53,553 bases of DNA from Dietzia alimentaria 72 (GTDB lineage Bacteria; Actinomycetota; Actinomycetes; Mycobacteriales; Mycobacteriaceae): NCBI RefSeq assembly GCF_000226215.1, contig NZ_AGFF01000004.1, forward strand, positions 1 to 53,553, in the 5' to 3' direction. A program made the position numbers and the translations under genes. The notes beneath the pieces are model-generated. The model was not told where the DNA came from, searched no databases, and saw nothing but the letters and a program-made list of their open reading frames with translations. The stretch's first letter is position 1, and each line of letters starts with the position of its first letter. Below are positions 8,435 to 18,400 of this stretch, piece after piece.

Positions 8435-10162
8435 TCACACCCCGGCGGGCCGGCGGCCGTGGAGTTCGTACCGAGCGAGCAGCGCGGCGCGGTCGGCGTC
8501 GGTCAGGGGGCGGTACTCGTCGTCGACTCCCTCCGGCCCGCCCCGCAAGTACACCTCGCCCGGCTCGATCCACGACTCCCGCCGCAGGCTGGGCTTGGAG
8601 ATCTTGCGCGTGGCGGTGACCGGCATCTCCTCCATGATCCGCACGAACCGTGGCGCCCACTTGGTGCCCATGTCGGGCTGGGTGCGGCAGAACTCGGAGA
8701 ACGCGGCGGGGTCGAAGGACGCGCCGGGCTCGAGTTGGATGGCCGCCATCACCTGGTCGCCGGTCCGCGGGTCGGGCACGGGGTAGACGGCCACCACCAG
8801 GACTCCGGGGAATCGGTCGAGAATGCGTTCCACCGGGCCGGCGGAGAAGTTCTCGCTGTCCACGCGGATCTTGTCGCCCGAACGACCCGCGAAGTAGAAG
8901 AATCCGTCCGAGTCCGTGTAGCCCAGATCGCCGGAGTGGTAGACCTCCCCGATGTTGCGCTCGGCGGTGGCCTCGGGGTTGCGGTAGTAGCCCTCGAACA
9001 TCGCGGCTCCGGTGAGGTTGCAGATCTCGCCGATCGCCTCGCCGGCGTTGACCAGTCCGCCGTCGGCGTCGAACTCGGCCGCGGGGCACTCGTCGCCGTT
9101 CGCGTCGAGGATCGCGAGGTTCATGTAGTCACCGGGTACGCCCAGTGCTGCGGGAGGGGTGTCCGGGGTGCGGGCGATCACCACACCGCCCTCGCTGCTG
9201 CCGTAGGACTCGTCGGGCTCGACGCCGAATCTGCGCGTGAATTCGCGACGATCGTGGACGGACGCCTCGGTGCCGTAGACGATGCGGAGAGCGGTTTCGG
9301 ATTCCTCCGGCTGCTCCGGCTGGGCCAGGATGTAGGACAGCGACCGGCCCACGTAGTTGACGTAGGTGGCGCCATAGCGCAGGACGTCGGGCAGGAATCG
9401 GGACGCGGAGAACTTGCGACGCATGACAAATGTGCTGCCGATGTAGGCGGACGGCGCGAACGCGGCAAACAGGGCGTTTCCATGAAATAGGGGCATGGCG
9501 CTGTAGGCCACGTCGCTGCGGACCAGGTTGCGGAAGTTGATGGTGCCGAGCATCGCAAGTCGGCCGGTCGAGCACATGACGGCCTTGGGCGCCCCGGTCG
9601 AGCCCGAGGTGAACAGCAGTGCGAGCAGGGTGTGGGGGTCGCGCGCGTCGTCGGACAGCAGGCGCGGCTCAGCCCCCTGATGGCCGGCCAACAGTTGCCG
9701 CCAGTCGTCGGATTCCACGTCGAACTGGGCAATCGTGCCGGTGTCGAGGCCGTGCAGGAGCGCACTGCCGGCGGCATCGGTCACCACCACGTCGCAGTCC
9801 ACGCCACGGATATCGGAGGCGAGCTCGCCGCCGCGTCGCGTGGGGTTGATGCCCACCACTGTGACTCCCGCCAGGGCGGCTCCGCACAGGACGAACAGGT
9901 ACTCCGGCACGTTCTCCAGCAGGATCCCCACGTGGAGGCGGCGATACGGCGCGGGCCGATCGGCGTAGGCGTGGGCGAACTCGTCCGCCCAGCCGTGCAG
10001 GATTTCCGCGCGCACGGCGGCCTCGGCCACGAACTCGCGCCAGGACCACTGCGAGTCCTCGAACAGCAGACCGGGGTGATCATCGGTCGATCGATCCAGC
10101 AGGATTTCGCCGAACGTCTCGTGCTGCATGGCGTGGCCGGGGTTGAAGTCAGGTTGGGTCAT
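8435..10162 (-). CDS. Fatty-acyl-CoA synthetase, FadD-like
   Basis: A 575-aa AMP-forming ligase predicted to activate a fatty or steroid-side-chain-like acid to its CoA thioester. The ANL-superfamily P-loop motif is LLFTSGSTGAPKAVM, the A5 region has YGSSEGGVV, the A7 motif YHSGDLGYTD is followed by GRSGDKIRVDSENFSAGPVE, and the C-terminal catalytic Lys is in TATRKISK. The overall pattern, including PLFHGNALF, resembles mycobacterial FadD proteins of the FadD17/FadD1 kind, but I do not assign one. The ATG at 10162 lacks an obvious ribosome site; an internal ATG at 10129 is an alternative. It is divergent from the adenylyl cyclase gene. Confidence 0.88.
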   Translation of the reverse strand: MTQPDFNPGHAMQHETFGEILLDRSTDDHPGLLFEDSQWSWREFVAEAAVRAEILHGWADEFAHAYADRPAPYRRLHVGILLENVPEYLFVLCGAALAGVTVVGINPTRRGGELASDIRGVDCDVVVTDAAGSALLHGLDTGTIAQFDVESDDWRQLLAGHQGAEPRLLSDDARDPHTLLALLFTSGSTGAPKAVMCSTGRLAMLGTINFRNLVRSDVAYSAMPLFHGNALFAAFAPSAYIGSTFVMRRKFSASRFLPDVLRYGATYVNYVGRSLSYILAQPEQPEESETALRIVYGTEASVHDRREFTRRFGVEPDESYGSSEGGVVIARTPDTPPAALGVPGDYMNLAILDANGDECPAAEFDADGGLVNAGEAIGEICNLTGAAMFEGYYRNPEATAERNIGEVYHSGDLGYTDSDGFFYFAGRSGDKIRVDSENFSAGPVERILDRFPGVLVVAVYPVPDPRTGDQVMAAIQLEPGASFDPAAFSEFCRTQPDMGTKWAPRFVRIMEEMPVTATRKISKPSLRRESWIEPGEVYLRGGPEGVDDEYRPLTDADRAALLARYELHGRRPAGV

Positions 10163-10271
10163 GCATCGGAGGTTAGGTCAACGAATGGCCGCGGATACCC
10201 GGAACGGCCAGCAATTCTGACGGGTGTCAGGGTGGTCAGTTCATCCGCGGGGCGGTCCGTCTCGGCGGACA

Positions 10272-11870
10272 ATGGCCGGATACGACCGCATCGACGAGGA
10301 TTCATTCGTGCTCAACGACCGTGACCAGACACGTCCACCGTGGGGGACCCGGCTGCTCGGCGTGGTGGTGGAGCCTCCGTCGCGGCGGAAACGACGAGTG
10401 CAGCAGGTTCTCACGTCCACGGTGCTGGTCACGCACCTGCTCGGCATCGCGTGCGTTGTGGGTCTGCAGTGGCTACTGCTGCCGTTCGATGAACTCACCT
10501 CGGGGCGGTACCGTACCGCGGCCCTCGTGGTGACGCCGCTGGTCGTGCTGGCGATGGTGTCGTTCGGGTTGGTCTGGCTGACCTGGGTTGTCCGCCGGTG
10601 GCTGAGCTGGCCGGATGAGAATCGGTCTCCCACCCCGGACGAGCAGCGGCTGTGCCTGGCGGTGCCGTTCCGGCTGACCCTGCTCACCGCGGCCCTGTGG
10701 GTGGTCGGCGGCGTGGTGACGGTGATTCCCTACGGGATGGTCGATCCGACCGTTCTGCCGGTCCTGTCGGTGGCTGTGGTGACATGTGGGGCGATGGCCT
10801 GTGGTCTGGGCTATCTGGTCGCGGAGATCTCGGTGCGCCCACTCACCGCGATCGCTCTCAAGGCTGCGCCGACGCCGATGCGGCCGTTCGTCGGGATCCG
10901 GGGTCGCCTCATCGGGGTCTGGGTGGTGGCGCTCGGGCTGCCGATGGCGGCGCTCGTCGTCCTGGCCGTCCACACAGGCACCGCGGACGACGTGTCGGTG
11001 TCGCGGCTGGCGATGATCCTGGCGTTCATCGGTGTCTCCGGTTTCATCGTCAGCATCGCCGCGGGGTGGTTGCTGGTCACCGCGATGCTCGCTCCCATCC
11101 TGTCGGTCCGCTGGGCGATGGAGGAGCTGGCCGGCGGCAATCTCGCGACCCGCGTCGACGTGTTCGATGGCACTGAGCTGGGCCAACTCCAGCTGGGTTT
11201 CAACGACATGGCGGAGATGATCGGCGAGCGGCAGCGACTACGAGAGCTGTTCGTGCGCCACGTGGGAAGTCAGGTCGCGCGGGCTGCTGAGCTGCAGGAG
11301 CCGCGCCTGGGCGGCGACACGACGCGGGTCGCGGTGTTGTTCGTGGACTTGGTGGGCTCCACGACGTTGGCCGCGACCCGCCCGGCCTCGGAGGTGGTGG
11401 AGTTGCTCAACGACTTCTTTGACGTGGTGGTGGAGAACGTGGAGGCCAGGGGCGGGTTCATCGACCAATTCCAGGGAGATGCTGCGCTGGCCGTCTTCGG
11501 GGCGCCCGTCCCGTTGGCTGATTCGGCCACCTCTGCGCTCACGGCGGCCCGACGGCTCGGGGACGCGCTCGCCGAGTTGCTGCCCGCCTACCGCACGGGC
11601 ATCGGCGTCTCGTATGGCGAGGTGGTGGCCGGCTACGTGGGGTCGGCCACGCGGTTCGAGTACACGGTGATCGGGGATGCCGTCAACGAGGCCGCCCGCT
11701 TATGTGAGCTCGCCAAGTCGCATCCGACTCGGGTGTTGGCGTCGGGCGCCGCGCGCGATGCGGCAACACCCGAGGAGGCCGCACTCTGGCGGACTGGCGC
11801 ACCGGTGGGACTGCGCGGCCGGCCCGAGCCCACGGTCCTGACGTGGCCCGTGGACGCGACGCGGGTCTAG
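10272..11870 (+). CDS. Membrane adenylyl/guanylyl cyclase (class III) with HAMP
   Basis: A 532-aa Rv1318c-like receptor cyclase. An N-terminal six-helix membrane domain (residues about 40-285) is followed by a HAMP linker (SVRWAMEELAGGNLATRVD), then a class III catalytic domain. Metal-binding aspartates are in FVDLVGST and FQGDAALAVFG, and the transition-state Asn and Arg are in VNEAARL. Where most class III enzymes place the substrate-selecting Lys, the sequence has Gln (FIDQFQGD). The partner Asp position is Thr (EYTVIGD), as in several actinobacterial relatives. Activity may therefore be weak or nucleotide-relaxed. I chose the ATG at 10272 over one 48 bp upstream because the extra residues are not membrane-like. 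Confidence 0.88.
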   Translation: MAGYDRIDEDSFVLNDRDQTRPPWGTRLLGVVVEPPSRRKRRVQQVLTSTVLVTHLLGIACVVGLQWLLLPFDELTSGRYRTAALVVTPLVVLAMVSFGLVWLTWVVRRWLSWPDENRSPTPDEQRLCLAVPFRLTLLTAALWVVGGVVTVIPYGMVDPTVLPVLSVAVVTCGAMACGLGYLVAEISVRPLTAIALKAAPTPMRPFVGIRGRLIGVWVVALGLPMAALVVLAVHTGTADDVSVSRLAMILAFIGVSGFIVSIAAGWLLVTAMLAPILSVRWAMEELAGGNLATRVDVFDGTELGQLQLGFNDMAEMIGERQRLRELFVRHVGSQVARAAELQEPRLGGDTTRVAVLFVDLVGSTTLAATRPASEVVELLNDFFDVVVENVEARGGFIDQFQGDAALAVFGAPVPLADSATSALTAARRLGDALAELLPAYRTGIGVSYGEVVAGYVGSATRFEYTVIGDAVNEAARLCELAKSHPTRVLASGAARDAATPEEAALWRTGAPVGLRGRPEPTVLTWPVDATRV

Positions 11871-11877
11871 GTGAGTG

Positions 11878-12828
11878 CTACGTTCCGATCGCCACGTGCC
11901 GGATGCTCCCGTCGACCGAGGTGACGAACAGGTCGCCGGGGCCGTACCCGCCGAACCCTTCGGCCACGCGCACACTCGTCGGCCCGGGGATGCCCCCCAC
12001 CAGCACACATGGTGCGGCGGTCCATCGGTCGACGCGGAGAATCTCGCCGCCGGTCAGGCCCGCGAGGTAGAGCGCATCGTCGGTCACCGCGAGGTCGTCG
12101 AGGCCACGTGCCAGGGCCGGCAGTCGGGTGAGGACGTGCGGGCGCGCCGCTATCGGGTTGCTGAGCGGGATCTCGTAGACCACCGTGTCGACGGAGGCGG
12201 TCACGGTGACGTAGGCGGTGCGGTCGCGGATGACGATCCCGTTGGTCCCGCCGACCGCCGCCGTTGCCGACCACGCGTCGTCGACGGTGCCGTCAGCTCG
12301 CACCTTGGTGATGGTCGGCGCGAACAGGCCGGTGGTGTACATGTTGCCCGCGGCGTCCACGGCCAGGCCGTTCTTGCCGGGCGCCAGCGTGGTAACGAGC
12401 CGAGGCGCGGGGCGAGCGGAGTCGGGGTCGAACGCGAAGATCTTCGAGTGGGTTGCCGTCGGCGTCGCGCCGGTGACGACGACGACCTCGCCCTCGGGCG
12501 TCAGCGCCAGCCCGCCCGGAGAGTCGATCGGGACGGAGGCCACCCTGCGACCTCCCGGGTCGTATGCCACCACCTCGTTGGCCAGCATTCCGGACACCCA
12601 CATCCGGCCCCGCCCGTCGAACACCAGGTTCTCGCGCCATCCCAGAACCGGCGCGGCGGCGTCTCCGAACGGGGTGATGCGCGGGGCCGGTCCGTCGCAC
12701 GTGGGCAACGGCGAGAGGGATCCCGGAGACAGGTCCGCCGCCAGTGCGGGTGGACCGGCGAACGCCCCGAGGACAGTGAAGGAGACGACGGCGGCCAGAG
12801 CGGTCGCGGAGCGCACGCGGTTCGACAT
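11878..12828 (-). CDS. Secreted SMP-30/NHL-type beta-propeller protein B
   Basis: A 316-aa exported paralogue of the protein at 7329-8387. Both have a signal peptide, a first Cys-x-Gly-Pro-A-P segment, the block PxLGWxENxxFDGxGRxWVS, and the closing I-P-R/G-x-TSVxVADGFG-like stretch followed by DLxVTSxxGxIRHVA. Blade-like repeats with AYVTVTAS and NMYTTGLF are visible. The ATG at 12828 is preferred to a TTG 12 bp upstream. Neither has a clear Shine-Dalgarno, so a leaderless transcript is possible. The stop codon lies 7 bp from that of the convergent cyclase. Function is unknown; sensing or lactone hydrolysis outside the cell are both possible. Confidence 0.8.
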   Translation of the reverse strand: MSNRVRSATALAAVVSFTVLGAFAGPPALAADLSPGSLSPLPTCDGPAPRITPFGDAAAPVLGWRENLVFDGRGRMWVSGMLANEVVAYDPGGRRVASVPIDSPGGLALTPEGEVVVVTGATPTATHSKIFAFDPDSARPAPRLVTTLAPGKNGLAVDAAGNMYTTGLFAPTITKVRADGTVDDAWSATAAVGGTNGIVIRDRTAYVTVTASVDTVVYEIPLSNPIAARPHVLTRLPALARGLDDLAVTDDALYLAGLTGGEILRVDRWTAAPCVLVGGIPGPTSVRVAEGFGGYGPGDLFVTSVDGSIRHVAIGT

Positions 12829-12933
12829 GGGGGTATCCAAGCATGACTTTGGGTCGACGATCGGCTACTTGATGATCGGGTAGGGAGGAGACGGTGCGTC
12901 CGTGCGGGCGCCGCTTGACCGAGAAGGAGAACG

Positions 12934-13773
12934 ATGAGTGCTGAGCAGGGTGGACGCGCTGGGATGGGAACGGGTCCCGACGACGGTGCGGTCCGTAGCC
13001 GCCTCGAGAGCAGCGACGGCGTTGTGACACTGTCCGGGATCCACAACTTTCGCGACGTGGCCGGCCCGGGGTACTCGCTCGAGCAGTCGGGTTCGATGGC
13101 CCGCGGAGTCGTCTACCGGTCCGCAGCGGTGTCGGCGTCGGATGGAGACGTGGGCGTCCTTGAGCGCCTCGGTGTGTCCACCATCGTTGACCTCCGGTCG
13201 ACCGGCGAGGTATCCATGCAGCCGGATGTGCCCGTCCCCGGTGCTAAGAACGTCAATATCGACGTCCTCCAGGGCAACTCCACAGCGGCGACCCTAATGA
13301 ATTCCGGAATCGTCACGGTCGACGAGGCCCGGACCGAGATGGCCCGGACCTACGAGCAGTTCGTGCTCGGTGCGGACGAGCGCGCCGCGTTCGGTCGCGC
13401 GGTCGGCGAAGTCGCCACTTCGTCCGGCGCATCGGTCGTGCACTGCACTGCCGGCAAGGACCGTACCGGCTGGATCTCGGCGGTGCTGCAGCTGCTCGCC
13501 GGGGTGGCGGAAGACGACGTGGTGGCGGATTACCTGTTAACCCGGGAGCACAACAGGGAGCTCACCGACGCGATCCTGCAGTACGTCCAGGTGAAGATGC
13601 CTCATCAGGCCGAGGCGATCGCAGTGCTCCTCGAGGTCGACGAGTCAAACATCCGCCGGTCGCTCGACGCGCTCAACTCGCAGTACGGCGACGTCCGTCG
13701 CTACCTGATCGACGGAACGGGACTCGAGGGCGACCTCGTCGACGAGCTCGGTGCCCGCCTCAGATCACGATGA
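12934..13773 (+). CDS. Protein-tyrosine phosphatase, PtpB-like
   Basis: A 279-aa phosphatase of the M. tuberculosis PtpB (Rv0153c) type. The P-loop HCTAGKDRTGW contains nucleophile Cys171 and Arg177 in the C-x5-R arrangement. The Lys/Asp within the loop is characteristic of PtpB and triple-specificity enzymes. The N-terminal NFRDVAG and YRSAAVSAS blocks are family hallmarks. The ATG is preceded by an ideal GAGAAGGAGA ribosome site. There is no signal peptide, though PtpB of pathogens is exported without one. Substrates are probably phosphotyrosine proteins or phosphoinositides. Its end overlaps the convergent membrane protein gene by 14 bp. Confidence 0.92.
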   Translation: MSAEQGGRAGMGTGPDDGAVRSRLESSDGVVTLSGIHNFRDVAGPGYSLEQSGSMARGVVYRSAAVSASDGDVGVLERLGVSTIVDLRSTGEVSMQPDVPVPGAKNVNIDVLQGNSTAATLMNSGIVTVDEARTEMARTYEQFVLGADERAAFGRAVGEVATSSGASVVHCTAGKDRTGWISAVLQLLAGVAEDDVVADYLLTREHNRELTDAILQYVQVKMPHQAEAIAVLLEVDESNIRRSLDALNSQYGDVRRYLIDGTGLEGDLVDELGARLRSR

Positions 13774-14122
13774 CCAGCGCGCCCAGCACTCCACCGAACA
13801 CGATGGACTGGAGGGCCACAGCGATCACTCGGCCGAGCTCGGTGCCCGCCCGCGCTTGGACCAGCGGGCCGGCCATTGTCACGGCGAAGATCATGACCAT
13901 GGCGGCCACAGCCGCGGGTGTACCGGCCAGGCGCGACGCCACCAGGTAGACCGCTCCGAGGCCCGCCAGAATGCCGACCGCGGCGGCGCCTAGCGTGTGC
14001 AGCGGCGTCGGGAAGACGGCGATATGTGTCATGTCCGTATTGACGGGAGCGTCGCCGGCAGCAGGAGAGGCAGTGGCGGAACCATCCCGCGAACGCTCCT
14101 CGAGTGACAGTAGTTGACTCAT
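13760..14122 (-). CDS. Small three-helix membrane protein, unknown
   Basis: A 120-aa protein not recognised as a named family. Residues 1-35 are polar (Ser/Glu/Ala-rich), followed by three hydrophobic segments at about 42-62, 68-88 and 98-120. The chain ends inside the last helix (LGALVIVI). It is read convergently to the phosphatase with a 14-bp overlap. The upstream region to 14360 separates it from the divergent GyrA-tail-like gene. It could be a DUF-type envelope protein; nothing suggests a specific job. Confidence 0.7.
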   Translation of the reverse strand: MSQLLSLEERSRDGSATASPAAGDAPVNTDMTHIAVFPTPLHTLGAAAVGILAGLGAVYLVASRLAGTPAAVAAMVMIFAVTMAGPLVQARAGTELGRVIAVALQSIVFGGVLGALVIVI

Positions 14123-14360
14123 GACCCGAACTCTACGTACCAGCGCGGTGCGCGATCGCCATGCTTGTTGAGGAAACGCGGTGAAGTTCGTCGGTGCAGG
14201 TCACAGCGCTGTCGGCAGCGGAGAGATTACTCACACCTTCCTCTGTCGCGGCCGCCGGTGGTCGACACCTGGGCGTCGTCGCCGGACCGGGGGCAGGCGT
14301 AGGATTCTCGGGTGTCAGATGAGGTCGGGTCGGACTTCGTCGACGGATTGGGGGGCAATT

Positions 14361-15476
14361 GTGAACGCATCGGGAGCGGTCGGTGGATGGTTTGAGCCGG
14401 GGGACGAGATTGGTCGCGCCTGGGACGAGGCCGAGGCGATTCTGCTGGCGTGCGACGACCTGGATGCGGTGATGGAGGTCATTCGCGACGCGGAATCGCC
14501 GGTCGAGGCGCGACGGGCGCTCAAGCTCGGCTTCGGTTTCACGGGCCGCCAGGCCGCCGTGTTGCTCACCCTCCCCGTGATGACGTTCACGCGCTCGGAG
14601 CGCAGACGCATCGATGAGAACCGCCGGGACCGGTTGGAGATGTTGGCCGATGTCACGGGCGTCCTGCCGGCCATTCCCGCCGACGAGCCGGTCCCTGCGG
14701 CCGACGCGGCTGCCGAATTCAGCTGGGGCTCCGGGCCCGCACTTGAACCACTGCCGTTGGACTCGTTTCCGCAGTTCCGCGCTGTGGAATCCGCGACTGC
14801 ACCCGCGCTCGGATCCGTGGCGCCGCTCCGGGACGAACCGTCTCCGGCCGCGACGATCGAGGGTCCGTCGGTTCGACGCTCGACATCGCGGGCTGATGAG
14901 TCGCACGTCGTGCTCGACGAGCAGATCGGCGAGCTCTGTGAGGCGATCGCCGAGTTCCTCGGGATCAGACCGTCCGGCGACCCTGGGGCCGATGATCCCC
15001 GCGATCCCGCTAAACCTGCGGGTTCACTGCTGGACAGTTGCGGCGTCGACGACGCGACAGGCTTACGAACATTGCTGTGGCACCTGAGCAGGACGGGTTT
15101 GGATTCGGTGGAGGGCTTGTTCCCGTTCGCGGATCCGTTGTCTGCTGCTCAGGCGTTCGACGCGCAGGCTGTGCGCTTCGAACACGCCATGGCCACCGGC
15201 TCGCTCGGTTCGGAACCGGGTGGTGGCGTGAGGTGGGCGTCCCGCATGTGGCCGGTCGCCGAGCGGCATGGTTTTGGCTACGCGGTGTCCTACCGCAGTG
15301 GTCCGGGTGCGGGTGTGGTCTGGGCGTACGGGGGCAACGAGCCGCTGCATCGAATGTGGGATTCGGTTGTGCACCTGCTGGTCGAGTTATATCAGGCGCT
15401 CATTGCAGGTGAGCCCTGCGATTCGGCACTCGCCAGTGTCGTGGGCGATCGCGTGGTGTGGACAAACCTCAGCTGA
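14361..15476 (+). CDS. Protein with GyrA/ParC tail-like coiled-coil domain
   Basis: A 371-aa protein of unknown function. Residues about 20-100 (WDEAEAILLACDDLDAVMEVI, then a helix ending RDRLEMLADV) resemble the coiled-coil and small-domain region that ends the breakage-reunion part of GyrA/ParC, including the aliphatic D-L-D-A-V-I pattern and a degenerate Q-A-A-V-L-L-T-L-P repeat. No catalytic Tyr or gyrase core is present. A Pro/Ala-rich linker leads to an unrecognised C-terminal domain rich in Trp and Gly (residues 280-371). The GTG at 14361 is preceded by a GGGGGG run and is preferred to upstream in-frame starts. The end overlaps the convergent AddA-like gene by 8 bp. Confidence 0.7.
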   Translation: MNASGAVGGWFEPGDEIGRAWDEAEAILLACDDLDAVMEVIRDAESPVEARRALKLGFGFTGRQAAVLLTLPVMTFTRSERRRIDENRRDRLEMLADVTGVLPAIPADEPVPAADAAAEFSWGSGPALEPLPLDSFPQFRAVESATAPALGSVAPLRDEPSPAATIEGPSVRRSTSRADESHVVLDEQIGELCEAIAEFLGIRPSGDPGADDPRDPAKPAGSLLDSCGVDDATGLRTLLWHLSRTGLDSVEGLFPFADPLSAAQAFDAQAVRFEHAMATGSLGSEPGGGVRWASRMWPVAERHGFGYAVSYRSGPGAGVVWAYGGNEPLHRMWDSVVHLLVELYQALIAGEPCDSALASVVGDRVVWTNLS

Positions 15477-18400
15477 GCTCGCGCGTCACCACCGTCGGGG
15501 GAGTGCTGCGGCAGAAAATCAGCTCGATTCGTGAGACGGTCCTGCCGGTGGTGGTTCCGAGCAATTCGGCGTAGGCACAGAGCTGCAGCAGGTACTCGTC
15601 GACGGTAGCGGTGGTGACGCTGACGTCGGTCTTGTAGTCGATGACGGCCAGCGACCCGTCGGCCTCCTCCACCACGAGGTCCACGACGCCGTCCACCGCG
15701 ACGGTCGCGCCATCGGCTGTGGTCAGCGGTCCGGCCACCGGTAGTTCGGACCAGTGGTTCCTGCCTGCCGCCCGAAGGACCGGTTCGGACGTCAGGGCGT
15801 TGCGAGTCACGGTGACCATCTCGGCCACCGCGTTCGGGTCCCGGCTCCCGCGGAGCCCCCCGCCCAGCCCGAGGGCCACGATCTGATCCGCCGCCCAGCC
15901 CTCCCAGTCCTCCATCGCTGCCGCGGCCCCCCGGTTCTCGGGCGGGGAGAGCAGCCTCGCCAGATCGGTGTGCTCTGCGAGGTGGTGCACGGCGGTGCCG
16001 ACATCGGGTCCCGATGCCAGTGGCGCACGCCGTGGTGCGGGTGGCAGTTCTGCGGGTCGCGCAGGGGCTGGTTCGAAGCGGTCCCGCAGTGCGGCTGCGA
16101 GCCGTTCCGGCAGCGGCGGCCTCTTCGTTGGCTCCGCCTGATCGGCCTCCGCATGGTTGCCCACTTCTGTCCCGGCCGTCGTTGGGTGCACGATCCGGGT
16201 CGCAGACCAGCCGGCGCGCTCGGCGGCTCTGTCGGACACGGTCCGACTGCGTTCGGCCCACTCCTGCTCGTCGGGCACGTCAACCGCTGGCGCGGGCGAA
16301 GAGCTCAGGAGGTCCGGGCCGTAGTCGACCAGGTCGGGAGCGTCGTGCTCTTCGACAACTGATCCCAGGAGCTTTCCCCACATCTGTAGCGGCTTCTTGC
16401 CCTTACCGAGCGCGTATCCGTGACCGGACACCGCGAGACGACTCTCGGCTCGGGTGGTGGCCACGTAAAGCAGTCGGATCCGTTCGGCTAGGGAGTGTGC
16501 TTTCTCGTGGTCGGCTGCCCGGGTGAACGCGGGGTCGCTGACCATTGCGGAGAATCGGGTGACGGGACGCGGGGTCTCGTCGTCCGTCCACAGGAGTCGA
16601 TTGCGATCGCTCGGCCACCTGCGGCTCATCCCGGCCAGGATGACCATCGGGTACTCCAGCCCCTTGGAAGCGTGGATGGTGGTGATCCGCACCGCGTCCA
16701 CGCCGATCTCGGGGATCGCGGCCTCGGGGACCCTGGCGTCCTCGGCCGTCAGCGACAGTGCCCAGTCCGCGTACTCACGCAGGTCGGCACGAGCGGGATC
16801 AGCGGCGGACTCCTCCCATTGCCAGGCGTGTTCGATCACGAACCGGATACGTCGCCACAGGTCGCGTCGACGTGGAGACTCGGCGACAGACTCGAACACC
16901 ATGCGGTCATTGACCAGACGCTCGAGGAGTTCACCGGGGCGCCGCGTCTGGCGGGAGAGTCCGGAGAGGTAGCGCATCGCCTCTGCGACCGGCGAGGTTG
17001 ACAATTCCTCGGGCGTACGCGCACCGGGTGCCCAGGTCCCGCCTCCGGATCGCCAGCGCAGCAGGTCGTCGTCGCCGCAGCCGAACAGTGGCGAACGGAG
17101 GGCCCCCACGAGCGAGGCTTCGTCTGCGGTGTTGGCCATGGCTCGGACTGCCAACAGAAGGTCGCGAATCTCCGACGTCCCGTAAACGATCGAGGAGGCC
17201 TCCGTCCGGTAGTCAATCCCGGCGTGGTCGAGGCAGGTTTCCAGCATGGGCAGCGCCGCGCGGGAGGGGAGAAGGATTGCGATGTCTCCGAGTCGCAGTG
17301 GGGCATGATCGCCGGTCTTGGACTCGTGCGTCCACTTCTCCCGGATCGCGGTGGCTATCACGCGCGCTACATCTGACGCCTCGGTCCAGTGACGCACGTC
17401 AGTGTCCTTGGCGTCCTCGGGGCAGTGAGCGGGCACGTCCTCGCTCCGGAAGACGAACGGCGTCGGCCCGTGGGCCGGATCGTGAGGCTGCCGGTCCGGC
17501 GCGGGATCAAGTGCCTGGTAGTCGGGCTGGACACCATCGATCGGGACCAGAATTTCTGTGAACACGGAGTTGACCCACTCCAGCACGGACCGGGAGCACC
17601 GGAAGTTGGTACTCAGCCGTTCGATCTCGATCCCCGTCGTGGCATGAGCGTCGCTTCCCCGGGCGCGGAGGTAGGTGGCGATGTCGGCGCGACGGAACCG
17701 GTAGATGGACTGTTTGGGGTCGCCGACGGTGAACAGCCGACCCGGCTCCGGCCCCGGGCGGTCGACTGCGGCGGTGAGCAACTCGGCCAGATCTAACTGG
17801 ATGGGGTCGGTGTCCTGGAACTCGTCGATGAGGATCCGTTGGTACTTGTCGCGTACCCGCTCACGGACGTCCGGGTTCTGGAGTAATTCGCGGGCTAACA
17901 CGAGTTGGTCATGAAACTGCAGTGTGCCGTGCCGGCGCCGATCTCCGGCATGGCGGAGGACGATGGGAATGAGAGCGTCCAACACCACGGCGATACGGGG
18001 CGGCCAGTGCGCGGCCATGACCTTCTCGCAGAGCGGCGCGAGCAGTTTGATCTCGTCTCTGATTTCCTTCACCACGTCGCCGCCGCCCCAGTTGTCGCCC
18101 TTGCCGCCAGTTCCCGGTCCGAACGGCTTTCCTACGATCTCGACCCAGGTCGGCGAGGCGGTGGGGTCTCCCAGTGCGGTCTCCAGCATCTCCAGCCAGG
18201 TCTGATGCTTGCTCAGGGTCTGGTACAGCAGGTCGGACTGGTCCTGGCATTGGTCACGCCAGGCGGTGACCGACGCGGCGCGGGCCGTGACCTCGCTCAG
18301 ATCCGGGATCGGAGGCAGATCCGATCCGTCGTGGAGCCGCTCGGTGGGCAGCCGGTCCCAATCACGGTGTAGGGCTTCCACGACCTCGCGGAACGAGGTC

